Assembly (NCBI GenBank): GCA_016201185.1
Contig: JACQDG010000358.1
Span: 1-20,763 of the forward strand
Direction of reading: 5' to 3'
From: Acidobacteriota bacterium
GTDB taxonomy: Bacteria; Acidobacteriota; Terriglobia; Bryobacterales; JACQDG01
DNA: 20,763 bases
Part shown: positions 13,580 through 20,763 of the stretch, one piece after another
How the letters are laid out: each line of letters begins with the position of its first letter
How positions within the stretch are numbered: the first letter of the stretch is position 1
Notes under the pieces: model-generated
What the model was told of the DNA's origin: nothing
The model's input: the letters and a program-made list of their open reading frames with translations, nothing else
Databases searched by the model: none
Translations under genes and position numbers: made by a program

Positions 13580-14572
13580 TTAAACGGGCTTGACAACTCT
13601 GTTGCGAAGAACGCCAATTTTCTCGATCTCGAGTTCCATGATATCGCCCGGCTCGACCCAGCGGTCCAGTTCCAGGCCACAGCCGGTCCTCACGGTGCCG
13701 GAGCCGATCACGTCGCCCGGATGAATCGTGTCGTCCTGGGTGAGAAACTCGATCATGTGCTCAAACTTCCAATAGAGCGAGCCGGAATTGCCCTCCGACC
13801 AGGTTTCGCCGTTCACGCGGGCGGTCATGCGCAGGCTGTAAGGATCGTCAATTTCATCCGGGGTGACCAGCCAGGGGCCGATGGCGGTGGCCCAATCCTT
13901 TCCTTTGGCCGGGCCGAGCCGTACCTTCATTTCCCGTCGCTGGACGTCGCGGGCGCTGAAGTCGTTCATGACCGTAAAGCCGGCGATGTAGTCCGCGGCC
14001 TCTTCGGCGGGGATGTTGCGGCCGCGCTTCCCGATGACGATGGCCAGCTCCAACTCGTAATCGAACTTGTCGGTGAAGGTCGGCCAGAGCACGTCTTCGT
14101 CGGGCCCGATGATGTTCTGGTGGCCGCCCTTGTAATAGACGGGCATCTGGTACCACTCCTGCGGCATCGGCTCGCCGCGCTTCTCGAATCCCTTCTTGAC
14201 GTGATCTTCGAAGGCGTAAAAGTCGCGCAAGGAAGGCGGGTTGGGAAGGGGGGCCAGCAGCTTCACTTCGCCGGGCCGGTAGAGGAGGGTTTCCTCGTTA
14301 GGCCCTTGCGGCGCGGGCCCTGACTTGCACCGCTCAGCCAATGCGTCGAGGGTTTCGGAGGCGAAGGAGGCGCGGGAGCTGCCGCCTTCAAGAAACTCCA
14401 GCATGTTGTCCGGCAGCAGAGAATTCGCGAGCGCCTGCGGCCGGGGCTCGCCCTTGAGGGAAAGAAGCCAGGCAGCGGCGAAGTTCAGGTCCACGACGCT
14501 CTCGGGCCATACGGCTCCCAGCCGTTGGTGCTTTCCCAAGTGGGTCTTGACCTCGAAGGTGCAGAGTTTCAT
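13580..14572 (-). CDS. Fumarylacetoacetate hydrolase family protein
   Basis: 330 residues from ATG 14572, full length for bacterial fumarylacetoacetases of this type. An N-terminal SH3-like domain (about 1-105) is followed by the FAH catalytic domain: RDFYAFEDHVKKG (D123/H124), YKGGHQNIIGP, FDYELELAIVIGKRGRNI with metal-binding E173 and E175, FTVMNDFSARDVQ with D204, and GSGTVRTGCGLELDRWVEPGD. In the tyrosine pathway FAH splits fumarylacetoacetate to fumarate and acetoacetate. The adjacent homogentisate dioxygenase remnant supports that original role, but FAH-family enzymes with other acyl-pyruvate substrates are common. The broken upstream step may leave this gene without its normal substrate. 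Confidence 0.8.
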   Translation of the reverse strand: MKLCTFEVKTHLGKHQRLGAVWPESVVDLNFAAAWLLSLKGEPRPQALANSLLPDNMLEFLEGGSSRASFASETLDALAERCKSGPAPQGPNEETLLYRPGEVKLLAPLPNPPSLRDFYAFEDHVKKGFEKRGEPMPQEWYQMPVYYKGGHQNIIGPDEDVLWPTFTDKFDYELELAIVIGKRGRNIPAEEAADYIAGFTVMNDFSARDVQRREMKVRLGPAKGKDWATAIGPWLVTPDEIDDPYSLRMTARVNGETWSEGNSGSLYWKFEHMIEFLTQDDTIHPGDVIGSGTVRTGCGLELDRWVEPGDIMELEIEKIGVLRNRVVKPV

Positions 14573-14721
14573 GGGGGCGGCTGAGTCGATCCCTTACAGG
14601 TTGCCGCGGCGGGCTTGCTGTTGTTCTGTGGTTTCGACCAGTTGCTGCATAGCTCTTCCCGCCTTGCCACAATCGTAGCACTGCAGGCAGTGGCGGAAAC
14701 TATCGGTCCCCGGTCAGAGCC

Positions 14722-16344
14722 TTACCGCAGCACCGGCAATTGGTGAGCTTCCAAGGCCTGAGAAAGCCGCTCAATGTCGGAATCGAGCGGTCGGTCGGCC
14801 TCGAGGAAGGCGCTCCGCTCGCGGATCGCGCGATAGAGGGAACGGGTACCCACGCCCAGCATCTCCGCGGCGCTCCGCTGGAGGAGGGCGGCGCGCAGAT
14901 CGACCGCCTGGGCCGCCGAAAGCAGAACGATGGACATGGAGTCGCGGAGCAGGCGGAGCATCTCCAGGGCGGTGAGGGAGGCGTGGGTTCCCAGGCTTAC
15001 CACATCCTGGTTGAACTGCTCGGTGGGCAGGGTGTGGATAAGGCTCGAGCCGGACATCTGGCGCAGGGCCGTGACCAGGCTGCTGTGAACAACTTGCATG
15101 CCCTTGAACCCCTGGAACACGCCGGGGTGAGGGCTTAAGCAGGAGGGCAGGCCAGCCGAAAACCGATCGTCCATGAGCAGGGCCATGATGGAGTGCATCC
15201 AGTTCGCCAGGTTGGCCATGTCCAGCTTGAGGCCATCCATGGCGCGGGCGATGTGGCCGCCGTAAAAATTGCCGGTGTGGAAGACGCGCTCGGGGTCGCC
15301 GTCCCGGTCCCCGGGGTCGACGAGCGGGTTGTCGTTGACCGAATTCACTTCTCGCTCGACGGTGAGCCGGACCTGCTCCAATGCTTCCAGCATGGGGCCG
15401 AGGCCCTGCGGGGCGCAGCGCAGCGAGTAAGGGCTCTGAATGGATTCCTCGGCGACGACCACACCGCCGTTATGGGAGTTCTGACCGGCGACGCGGCGGC
15501 GGATCTCATCCAACGGCACGGCTAGCCGGCTGTCCATGAGCAGCGATTCGAGCATTTCGGCGACACGGAGCTGGCCGGGGTGATTCTTCACCATGTGGAT
15601 GAGGGGGTGATAGTAATCCGGGGAGGATTTGAGGGCTTCCACCGCCAGGGCCAGAGCTCCCAGGCCAATCCGCAGCAGGTATTCCGCATCAAAGGCCACC
15701 AGAACCGCCATGCCGGTCATCATGGTCGTGCCGTTCAGCAGGGCCAGGCCTTCCTTGGCCTGGAGACGGATGGGCTCGATGCCTTCGGCGCGGAGGGCTT
15801 CGGCGGCCGCAGTTTTTTCGCCGCGATAGAAAACCGTTCCGCGGCCGAGCAGAACGCGGGAGATATAGGCGGAGGGGCAAAGGTCACCGCTGGCTCCGAC
15901 TGAGCCGTAGCGGGGCACGACCGGCGTGATGCCGTGGTTCAGAAGGTCGATTAGCCGCTCGATCACCACCAGCCGGACGCCGGAATAGCCACGGGCGAGT
16001 GCGTTGGCGCGCAACAGGATGGCGGCGCGCACCACTTCGGCGGGATAAGGATCGCCGACGCCGCAGGAAAGAACGTCGAGCAGGTTTTCCTGGTGATGCT
16101 GGAGCTCGGAATCCGGAATTAGAAATTTTACGTTGCCGCCGAAACCGGTGTTAACCCCGTAAATCACTTCGCCGCGATCGAGCGCCCGGCGGACGGCCTG
16201 GTGTCCGCGCTCGATGCGGCGACGAAAGTTGTCGTCGTCGGAGAGTCCGAGGGACTGGCCGCGGCGGGCTACCGCGACGACGTTTTCTATAGTCAAGGGC
16301 TGATTGGAAATTTGCACCGCGGTGGAAAGAGCGGCGGTAGGCAT
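14722..16344 (-). CDS. MIO-type aromatic amino acid ammonia-lyase/aminomutase (not typical histidase)
   Basis: 540 residues from ATG 16344, chosen because GGGAGG lies about 5 nt upstream; a GTG at 16383 would put coding sequence through the promoter-proximal repeat. A151-S152-G153 in GSVGASGDLCP forms the MIO cofactor. Y62 in IYGVNTGFG is the catalytic Tyr, with NGTTMM and SPYSLRCAPQGLGP downstream. The selectivity position is V91-L92 (NLLDVLSCG), where histidases have Ser-His, tyrosine ammonia-lyases His-Leu and phenylalanine ammonia-lyases Phe-Leu. Q446 (FNQDVVS) replaces the histidase Glu that holds the imidazole. It is therefore probably not hutH. A Phe-like or unusual aromatic substrate, or aminomutase activity, is inferred. 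No hut genes are nearby. It has its own promoter. Confidence 0.8.
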   Translation of the reverse strand: MPTAALSTAVQISNQPLTIENVVAVARRGQSLGLSDDDNFRRRIERGHQAVRRALDRGEVIYGVNTGFGGNVKFLIPDSELQHHQENLLDVLSCGVGDPYPAEVVRAAILLRANALARGYSGVRLVVIERLIDLLNHGITPVVPRYGSVGASGDLCPSAYISRVLLGRGTVFYRGEKTAAAEALRAEGIEPIRLQAKEGLALLNGTTMMTGMAVLVAFDAEYLLRIGLGALALAVEALKSSPDYYHPLIHMVKNHPGQLRVAEMLESLLMDSRLAVPLDEIRRRVAGQNSHNGGVVVAEESIQSPYSLRCAPQGLGPMLEALEQVRLTVEREVNSVNDNPLVDPGDRDGDPERVFHTGNFYGGHIARAMDGLKLDMANLANWMHSIMALLMDDRFSAGLPSCLSPHPGVFQGFKGMQVVHSSLVTALRQMSGSSLIHTLPTEQFNQDVVSLGTHASLTALEMLRLLRDSMSIVLLSAAQAVDLRAALLQRSAAEMLGVGTRSLYRAIRERSAFLEADRPLDSDIERLSQALEAHQLPVLR

Positions 16345-16372
16345 GGTGCCCTCCCAGACTTGGCGATACGAG

Positions 16373-16394
16373 AGCACCACCACCAGGTGGTGCT
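16373..16394. promoter_or_regulatory. Perfect 9-bp inverted repeat at the ammonia-lyase start point
   Basis: AGCACCACC (16373-16381), spacer ACCA, GGTGGTGCT (16386-16394). The arms match perfectly. The repeat begins at the transcription start predicted from the -10 box and lies between promoter and ribosome site. It could be an operator for a dimeric repressor or a 5' RNA hairpin. No T-run follows, so it is not an intrinsic terminator. Confidence 0.5.
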
Positions 16395-16399
16395 GTGAT

Positions 16400-16429
16400 A
16401 TTATGCCTCTGACTCTGACTTTATGTCAA
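16400..16429 (-). promoter_or_regulatory. Sigma70-type promoter for the ammonia-lyase
   Basis: On the - strand there is a consensus -35 TTGACA (16429-16424), an 18-bp spacer and -10 CATAAT (16405-16400, five of six consensus bases). The spacer contains AGTCAG repeated in tandem. Predicted start is near 16393, giving a leader of about 50 nt before ATG 16344. The block is AT-richer than its surroundings. It lies just downstream of the ribokinase stop, so the lyase can be transcribed separately. Confidence 0.65.
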
Positions 16430-16446
16430 GCCTTTGTTGGGGCTAT

Positions 16447-17358
16447 TCAGCCGGCCAAGAGCTTGTCCACCTCGGCCCGGGTGGGGATCGACTGTTGGGC
16501 GCCGATCTTGGTGCAAGATAGAGCAGCAGCGGCGTTGGCGAAGCGGATGGCCTGGTCCATGGGGCGTCCTTCGGCCAAGGCCACAGCCAGGGCGCCGTTG
16601 AAGGTGTCCCCTGCGGCGGTGGTGTCCCGCACTACTACTACAAAAGTGGGGAAATGGGTCCCGTTCCAGTAAGCGCCTTTCGAGCCGAGCTTGAGGATGA
16701 CGTCCTTGACTCCCAGGTGTTCCAGGGCGGTGATGAGTTCCGGGGCCTGGGCCGCTTCGACGCTCCCGGCGGGGCGGCCGGCGAGCAGCAGGGCTTCGCT
16801 CTCGTTGGGAGTCAGGATATCGACTTTCTCTAGCAGGGAGCGGGGCAGCGGCGCGGCCGGAGCGGGATCAAGAATAGTAACAAGCCCTTCTTCGCGGGCC
16901 AGGGCGAGGGCGGCCTCGACGGTATCCAGGGGATTCTCGAGTTGGAACAGGGCCATCCTCGAGCCGCGGAAGTGTTTCCGCCAGCCGGGGACCTCGCCCG
17001 CGGCCAGCCGGCGATTGGCGCCGGAGGCGACCACGATGGAATTCTGGCCAGTGCGATCGACCCAGATCTGCGCGATGCCGGTGGCGGCCTTGGGCGTGAC
17101 CGCGATGCCGGAAACGTCCACCCCGGCCGCCGCCAGACCGGCCTTGAGCTGGTCGCCGAAGACGTCCTGGCCCACCCGGCCGATCATGGCCGTGGAGCCG
17201 CCCAGACGGGCGGCGGCGCAGGCCTGGTTGGCGCCTTTGCCGCCGGGAAACATCTCGAAGTGGTTCCCGATGAGGGTTTCGCCGGGGACGGGTATGCGGT
17301 CCATGGTGACCACGAAATCCATGTTCAAGCTGCCGGTGACGACGATAGCTGCGGGCAT
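16447..17358 (-). CDS. rbsK: Ribokinase (PfkB family carbohydrate kinase)
   Basis: 303 residues from ATG 17358, the length of E. coli ribokinase; the longer open frame upstream overlaps the permease gene and is not used. The N-terminal signature is TGSLNMDFVVTMDRIPVPGET followed by FPGGKGANQACAAARLGG, and the C-terminal PfkB signature is DTTAAGDTFNGAL with catalytic D251. FQLENP and TPNESEALLL fit ribokinase. It phosphorylates ribose (or a close sugar) with ATP. It starts 9 nt after the permease stop, so coupling to sugar or nucleoside uptake is likely. Ribose versus deoxyribose or another sugar is not settled by sequence. Confidence 0.85.
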   Translation of the reverse strand: MPAAIVVTGSLNMDFVVTMDRIPVPGETLIGNHFEMFPGGKGANQACAAARLGGSTAMIGRVGQDVFGDQLKAGLAAAGVDVSGIAVTPKAATGIAQIWVDRTGQNSIVVASGANRRLAAGEVPGWRKHFRGSRMALFQLENPLDTVEAALALAREEGLVTILDPAPAAPLPRSLLEKVDILTPNESEALLLAGRPAGSVEAAQAPELITALEHLGVKDVILKLGSKGAYWNGTHFPTFVVVVRDTTAAGDTFNGALAVALAEGRPMDQAIRFANAAAALSCTKIGAQQSIPTRAEVDKLLAG

Positions 17359-17366
17359 GAGATTTT

Positions 17367-18374
17367 TCAGAGGATCTTCACGATCGGGGCCAAGCACAGC
17401 AGGGTGAGGCCGAGCAGGAAGAAGAGAAACATCAGGGCCAGAAAGCGCACCGCTTTGGGGCCGGCTCCGGCGAACTCCCGCCAGAAGAAGACGCCCCACA
17501 TCGCCGAAACCATGGTGGCGCCCTGGCCGATGGCGTAGGAGACGGCGGGCCCGACGAGCGCTCCGGCAGAGGCGGAGAAATTAAAGACCGCGCCCGTGAC
17601 CCAGACCATGCCGCCGGCCACACCCAGCAAGTGGGAGCCGGAGGAGCCGCGAAAGTAGTCGGCGAAGCCGACGGGCGAGCCGACCACGGGGCGACGCATC
17701 ATATAGGTATTAAAAATGAATGTAGAGAGAAAAACACCGAGGCTGAAGACCACGGCGATGGAGTACGGCCCCAGAGCGTGGGCGCCGCTGATGCCGCGGG
17801 CGACCAGCGGATAAAAGAGACCCATGCCCACCCCGCTCAGCAGGCTGATGGTAATGCCGCGAGTGGTCACGGCGGCGGTCGAGCCGGCCTTTGATTCGGC
17901 CAGCGCGCGGTAGGCCAGGGCGTCGAGCACGATGGCGGCGCAGACCAGGAAGACGCCGCCGAACAGCAGCAGGGCGTCGCCCCTGGCGGTGACATAGTAG
18001 TTGAGCAAGGTCCCGATGACCAGAGCCAGGCCGATACCGATGGGAAAAGCCACTGCGAGGCCGGCAATGGCGATGGCCGCCACCAGAAGAATGTTGGCGA
18101 GGTTGAAGACCACGCCTCCGACGAAGCCGAAGGCCAGGTGAGTAACATCGGCCGCTCCCAGGTCGGAGAGAAACGGCGATCCCGTGGCGCCCAGGCTGCC
18201 CAGGGTGAAGGCATGGAGCAGGCTGGCGAGCAGGACCCCGACCGCGTAATCCCAGTAGAAAAGCTCGAAGCGCCAGCCGCGCGTCCACTTGAAAGCGTTG
18301 GCCCACGAGCCCCAGCAGGTCATACTGCCGAGCATCAGGAGCAAAGCGGCGAAGTAGGTTTGCGGGATGTACAT
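17367..18374 (-). CDS. GRP/ureide-permease-type multi-helix transporter
   Basis: 335 residues from ATG 18374, with about ten hydrophobic segments starting at YFAALLLMLGSMTCWGSWAN (7-26). FELFYWDYAVGVLLASLL, GGVVFNLANILLVAAIAIAGLAVAFPIGIGLALVIGTLLNY and the repeat-like second half (ISLLSGVGMGLFYPLVA, GVAGGMVWVTGAVFNFSASA) fit the drug/metabolite superfamily, closest to GRP sugar transporters and ureide permeases. It begins 8 nt after the kinase/propeller stop and ends 9 nt before ribokinase, so the three are probably one transcript. Import of ribose, a nucleoside or a ureide is inferred from the ribokinase neighbour. Confidence 0.75.
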   Translation of the reverse strand: MYIPQTYFAALLLMLGSMTCWGSWANAFKWTRGWRFELFYWDYAVGVLLASLLHAFTLGSLGATGSPFLSDLGAADVTHLAFGFVGGVVFNLANILLVAAIAIAGLAVAFPIGIGLALVIGTLLNYYVTARGDALLLFGGVFLVCAAIVLDALAYRALAESKAGSTAAVTTRGITISLLSGVGMGLFYPLVARGISGAHALGPYSIAVVFSLGVFLSTFIFNTYMMRRPVVGSPVGFADYFRGSSGSHLLGVAGGMVWVTGAVFNFSASAGALVGPAVSYAIGQGATMVSAMWGVFFWREFAGAGPKAVRFLALMFLFFLLGLTLLCLAPIVKIL

Positions 18375-18382
18375 GGGGGTTA

Positions 18383-20763
18383 TCAGGAAACGGGAATTCG
18401 GTAGAGATTGCGAAGGACGCTGCCTTTCGTAAAGGAGTAAATCGAGGGATCTGGACCGCGAGAGATACTTCCCCTCTCGATCACCCGGACGCCGGGCAGG
18501 GCTTCCAGGTCGGATTTCGACCTGATGCCGGAAGGGGGCAGGGGTGGAAGAGACTGACCGGGGCGCAGGGAAATTGCATACGTTCGCTCGGCTTCCATGG
18601 CGTTGAGCGTGCGGAACGCAAGGTAGAAAAACTGTCCGTCAGGCCCCCATCCGGCGTCGCAGTTGTCACAAATACGAACCGCCGCTCCGCCCCCGATGCG
18701 GTGAGCCACCATCGCGCTGGTCGATTCTTCTCCGGGGACGGGAGACCATGCCAGTAACCACTTCTCATCGGGCGACATTTTTCCCCGCCCGCTTCCGTCC
18801 TCTTTCATGCGGTAGACGAAGTTCGAAGCGCCTTCGGCGGCGCGGAAGTAGACATCGCCGTTGGCGCCGTAAGTCGGGGAATCCGCCTCGAAGCTTGCGA
18901 TCTGCCGGGTCGGAAAGCGGCGGTCCAGGGAGGCCAGCCAGAGGTGTGGTTTCCCGCCGGCATCCAAAGAAGAAAACGCTACGCGCTTGCCGTCCGGTGA
19001 GAAGCTATAGCCGGTCATCAGAAAGCCGGGCAGCAGCCGCTCGCTCGCTCCGGTCTCGACCTCCGCAGCCCACAGTTCCCCGCTGGCGAAAGCCCGGGAG
19101 GAGCCGCTGCGGACCAGGTAGTATAGCTTATTACCGTCCCGGGAAAGGGTGGCGGAGTACCCGTAGCCCTGGGAAGAAATCTGGCGGTCGCGGCCGCCAG
19201 CGTGGACCCAGACCTCGCTCTGTTCGGCGCCGACCGAGGAAATGAAGAAACGGCCGTCGGGCGCCATGGCGATGCCTTCCTGCTCGGTTGGGCCGAAGGT
19301 GATCTGCTCTGGCGCAGAGGACGGTTCGCCGCTGGAAAAGCGCTGCCGCCAGATGTGAAAACCGCCGCCGGCATCGGAACTGAAGTACATCCAGCGCCCG
19401 TTGGGCGACCAGGCGGCCGAGGTGCACTTGGCGCCGGGAGGGCCCACGGGCTTGCCCGAGGAACTGCCGTCAAACGGGACCAGACGGCACGGGAGCCAGC
19501 CCACATTGTCCATCTCCGCCAGCAGCACCCATTTACCGTCGGGCGAGAGGTAAGAGCGGTGCGCCATGTCGCGGTCGTGCGGTGGCAGGTAGATGTTCCG
19601 CTGCTGGGCCCGGCTTTCCGTAGCGGTGACGATGCCCATGTGCATGCCACTCTTGATTTCTGAAAACAGGACGAGCTGCGGGCCGATCCACGAGAGGCCG
19701 GAAGCATTGGGCAACATGCGCCGGGGCTCCCCGCCCAGCGTCGGCACGACCCAGGTGTCCCAGCCAAACTTGGGGTCGACCACGGTATAGGCGATCCGCG
19801 AGCCATCGGGGGAGAATACCGGGCTCATCTTGTGGAGCTCGTCGCGGGTAAGCTGAACGGGCTCGCCATCGGGCAGCAGCTTTACGTAGATCTGGCCGGG
19901 GCTAAAAAACGTGTCGGGACCGCGGATGAAGGCGAGCATTCGCCCATCGGCCGATAGCGCCGGCGAGGTGGCTGAGTCGGTGAGATTGGTGATCGCTGTG
20001 TATTCAGCCCGCCCGGAGGGCGGCTGTTGTTGAGAACGAAAGAGAAATACGCCGCCTACCAGCAGCGCGGTCAGGCCGAGAGCCGCAGCCGCCCACATAG
20101 AAATCCGGCGGGCCCGGGAGGCGGCCGGAGCCGGGGCCACGGGAAGGACTGCCACAGTGGCTGAGGCTCGCCCCGATTCGCTATCGCGCTTGAGACGCCT
20201 GAGGTCGGCCCGCAGGTCGGAGGCGGTCTGGTAGCGTACGGAGCGGTCCTTCTCGAGCGCCTTGTCGATGATGCTTTCCAGGCCGGCGGGCAAGCTGGGA
20301 TTCAGACGGGTGGCCGGCGCCGGGGGGCGATTCAGGATGGCTTCCAGGATGACCGCCGCGCTGGGTCCTGAGAAAGCCTGCCGGCCTGTGGCCATCTCGT
20401 AAAGCACGGCGCCAAAGGAGAACAGGTCGGTGCGGGCGTCGACTTCCTCTGCGCGCGCCTGCTCGGGCGACATGTAGGCTATCGTCCCTAGAACTGCGCC
20501 CTGACTGGAAAGTGATTCCAGAGCCGTCAGCGTCGGCGAAGCCGAGCCGGCGCTGCCCGGAGCCGAGAGCGGTCCGGGCGCCAGCTTGGCCAATCCGAAG
20601 TCGAGAATCTTGGCGTCACCGCGCCTGGTGACGAAGATGTTGGCCGGCTTGATGTCTCGATGAACGATTCCTTGCGCGTGCGCCGCCTCCAGGGCGTCGG
20701 CCACCTCCAGCGCCAGTTCCAGCAAGCGTTCGATCTCGAGAGGTTTCTCCTGGAGGCGCTCCT
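18383..20763 (-). CDS. Ser/Thr protein kinase with TM helix and TolB-like propeller, 5' end outside window
   Basis: The frame runs off the right edge, so the start, the glycine loop and the VAIK lysine are not visible. Numbering from codon 20725: HRDIKPANIF at 22-31, LDFGLAK at 41-47, TIAYMSPEQA at 81-90, and DARTDLFSFGAVLYEMATG, all of an active Hanks-type kinase. A Pro/Ala linker is followed by a membrane helix at about 209-230 (ISMWAAAALGLTALLVGGVFLF). The outer 540 residues carry PD40/TolB-type propeller repeats: SPALSADGRMLAFIRG, SPVFSPDGSRIAYT, SAAWSPNGRWMYFSSD, ATLSRDGNKLYYL, SFSPDGKRVAFSSLD. This kinase-inside, propeller-outside layout is common in Acidobacteriota. The ligand is unknown. 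The permease begins 8 nt after its stop, an unusual pairing. Confidence 0.85.
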   Translation of the reverse strand, partial: ERLQEKPLEIERLLELALEVADALEAAHAQGIVHRDIKPANIFVTRRGDAKILDFGLAKLAPGPLSAPGSAGSASPTLTALESLSSQGAVLGTIAYMSPEQARAEEVDARTDLFSFGAVLYEMATGRQAFSGPSAAVILEAILNRPPAPATRLNPSLPAGLESIIDKALEKDRSVRYQTASDLRADLRRLKRDSESGRASATVAVLPVAPAPAASRARRISMWAAAALGLTALLVGGVFLFRSQQQPPSGRAEYTAITNLTDSATSPALSADGRMLAFIRGPDTFFSPGQIYVKLLPDGEPVQLTRDELHKMSPVFSPDGSRIAYTVVDPKFGWDTWVVPTLGGEPRRMLPNASGLSWIGPQLVLFSEIKSGMHMGIVTATESRAQQRNIYLPPHDRDMAHRSYLSPDGKWVLLAEMDNVGWLPCRLVPFDGSSSGKPVGPPGAKCTSAAWSPNGRWMYFSSDAGGGFHIWRQRFSSGEPSSAPEQITFGPTEQEGIAMAPDGRFFISSVGAEQSEVWVHAGGRDRQISSQGYGYSATLSRDGNKLYYLVRSGSSRAFASGELWAAEVETGASERLLPGFLMTGYSFSPDGKRVAFSSLDAGGKPHLWLASLDRRFPTRQIASFEADSPTYGANGDVYFRAAEGASNFVYRMKEDGSGRGKMSPDEKWLLAWSPVPGEESTSAMVAHRIGGGAAVRICDNCDAGWGPDGQFFYLAFRTLNAMEAERTYAISLRPGQSLPPLPPSGIRSKSDLEALPGVRVIERGSISRGPDPSIYSFTKGSVLRNLYRIPVS

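Noticed and set aside
14594..14650. An 18-residue ORF on the - strand between the ammonia-lyase and the FAH-family gene, as a possible leader peptide
   Set aside because: No attenuator hairpins, no run of a regulatory amino acid and only a weak ribosome site; expected by chance in 149 nt.
14722..16344. Calling the MIO enzyme hutH
   Set aside because: The Ser-His selectivity pair and the imidazole-binding Glu of histidases are replaced (Val-Leu, Gln), and no hut genes are adjacent.

Overview
The window looks like high-GC chromosomal DNA from an Acidobacteriota-type bacterium (Bryobacterales/Solibacter-like). This is an inference, not a database result. It rests on the composition, the serine/threonine kinase fused to a TolB-like propeller at the right edge, the ureide-permease/GRP-type transporter, the Tat-exported class V aminotransferase, and the style of the tail genes. 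No tRNA, rRNA, CRISPR array, integrase or transposase was recognised, and no gene-free stretch exceeds 300 bases.

Positions 1-9526 (+ strand) are the distal part of a long-tail (siphovirus-like or gene-transfer-agent-like) module. In order it holds a Cys-containing small protein cut by the left edge, a very short tape-measure-like protein, two tandem lambda-gpM-like tail-tip proteins (the second carrying an inserted carbohydrate-binding-like module), a gpL+gpJ-type hub gene, a 912-residue tail-tip protein with a glycosidase-like C-terminus, and a muramidase. Head, terminase and integration genes, if present, lie left of the window. The hub reading frame (2167-6102, 1311 codons before its final stop) is cut by two in-frame TAG codons. 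The first separates the first Cys of a gpL-like four-Cys cluster from the other three. Genes in the same module also end on TAG, so wholesale amber recoding is unlikely. Nonsense decay or readthrough are the live options.

Positions 9523-10286 (+) are less GC-rich. They hold a tiny ORF coupled by ATGA to the muramidase, then a two-gene unit of a winged-helix protein and a three-helix membrane protein. This may be cargo at the end of the phage module.

From 10294 on the genes look chromosomal: an exported metallo-beta-lactamase-fold protein with altered metal ligands (-), a broken Tat-exported class V aminotransferase (+), then on the - strand a flavin-reductase-like protein, a homogentisate dioxygenase remnant with an internal deletion, an intact fumarylacetoacetase-family hydrolase, an MIO-type aromatic amino acid ammonia-lyase whose selectivity residues are not those of histidase, and a kinase/propeller sensor - permease - ribokinase set transcribed towards the ammonia-lyase. 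A strong sigma70-type promoter with a perfect 9-bp inverted repeat at its start point precedes the ammonia-lyase.

Lesions in three separate genes (two nonsense codons, one deletion plus frameshift, one in-frame deletion plus missing start) are the dominant oddity. They suggest either active gene decay or errors in the assembly.
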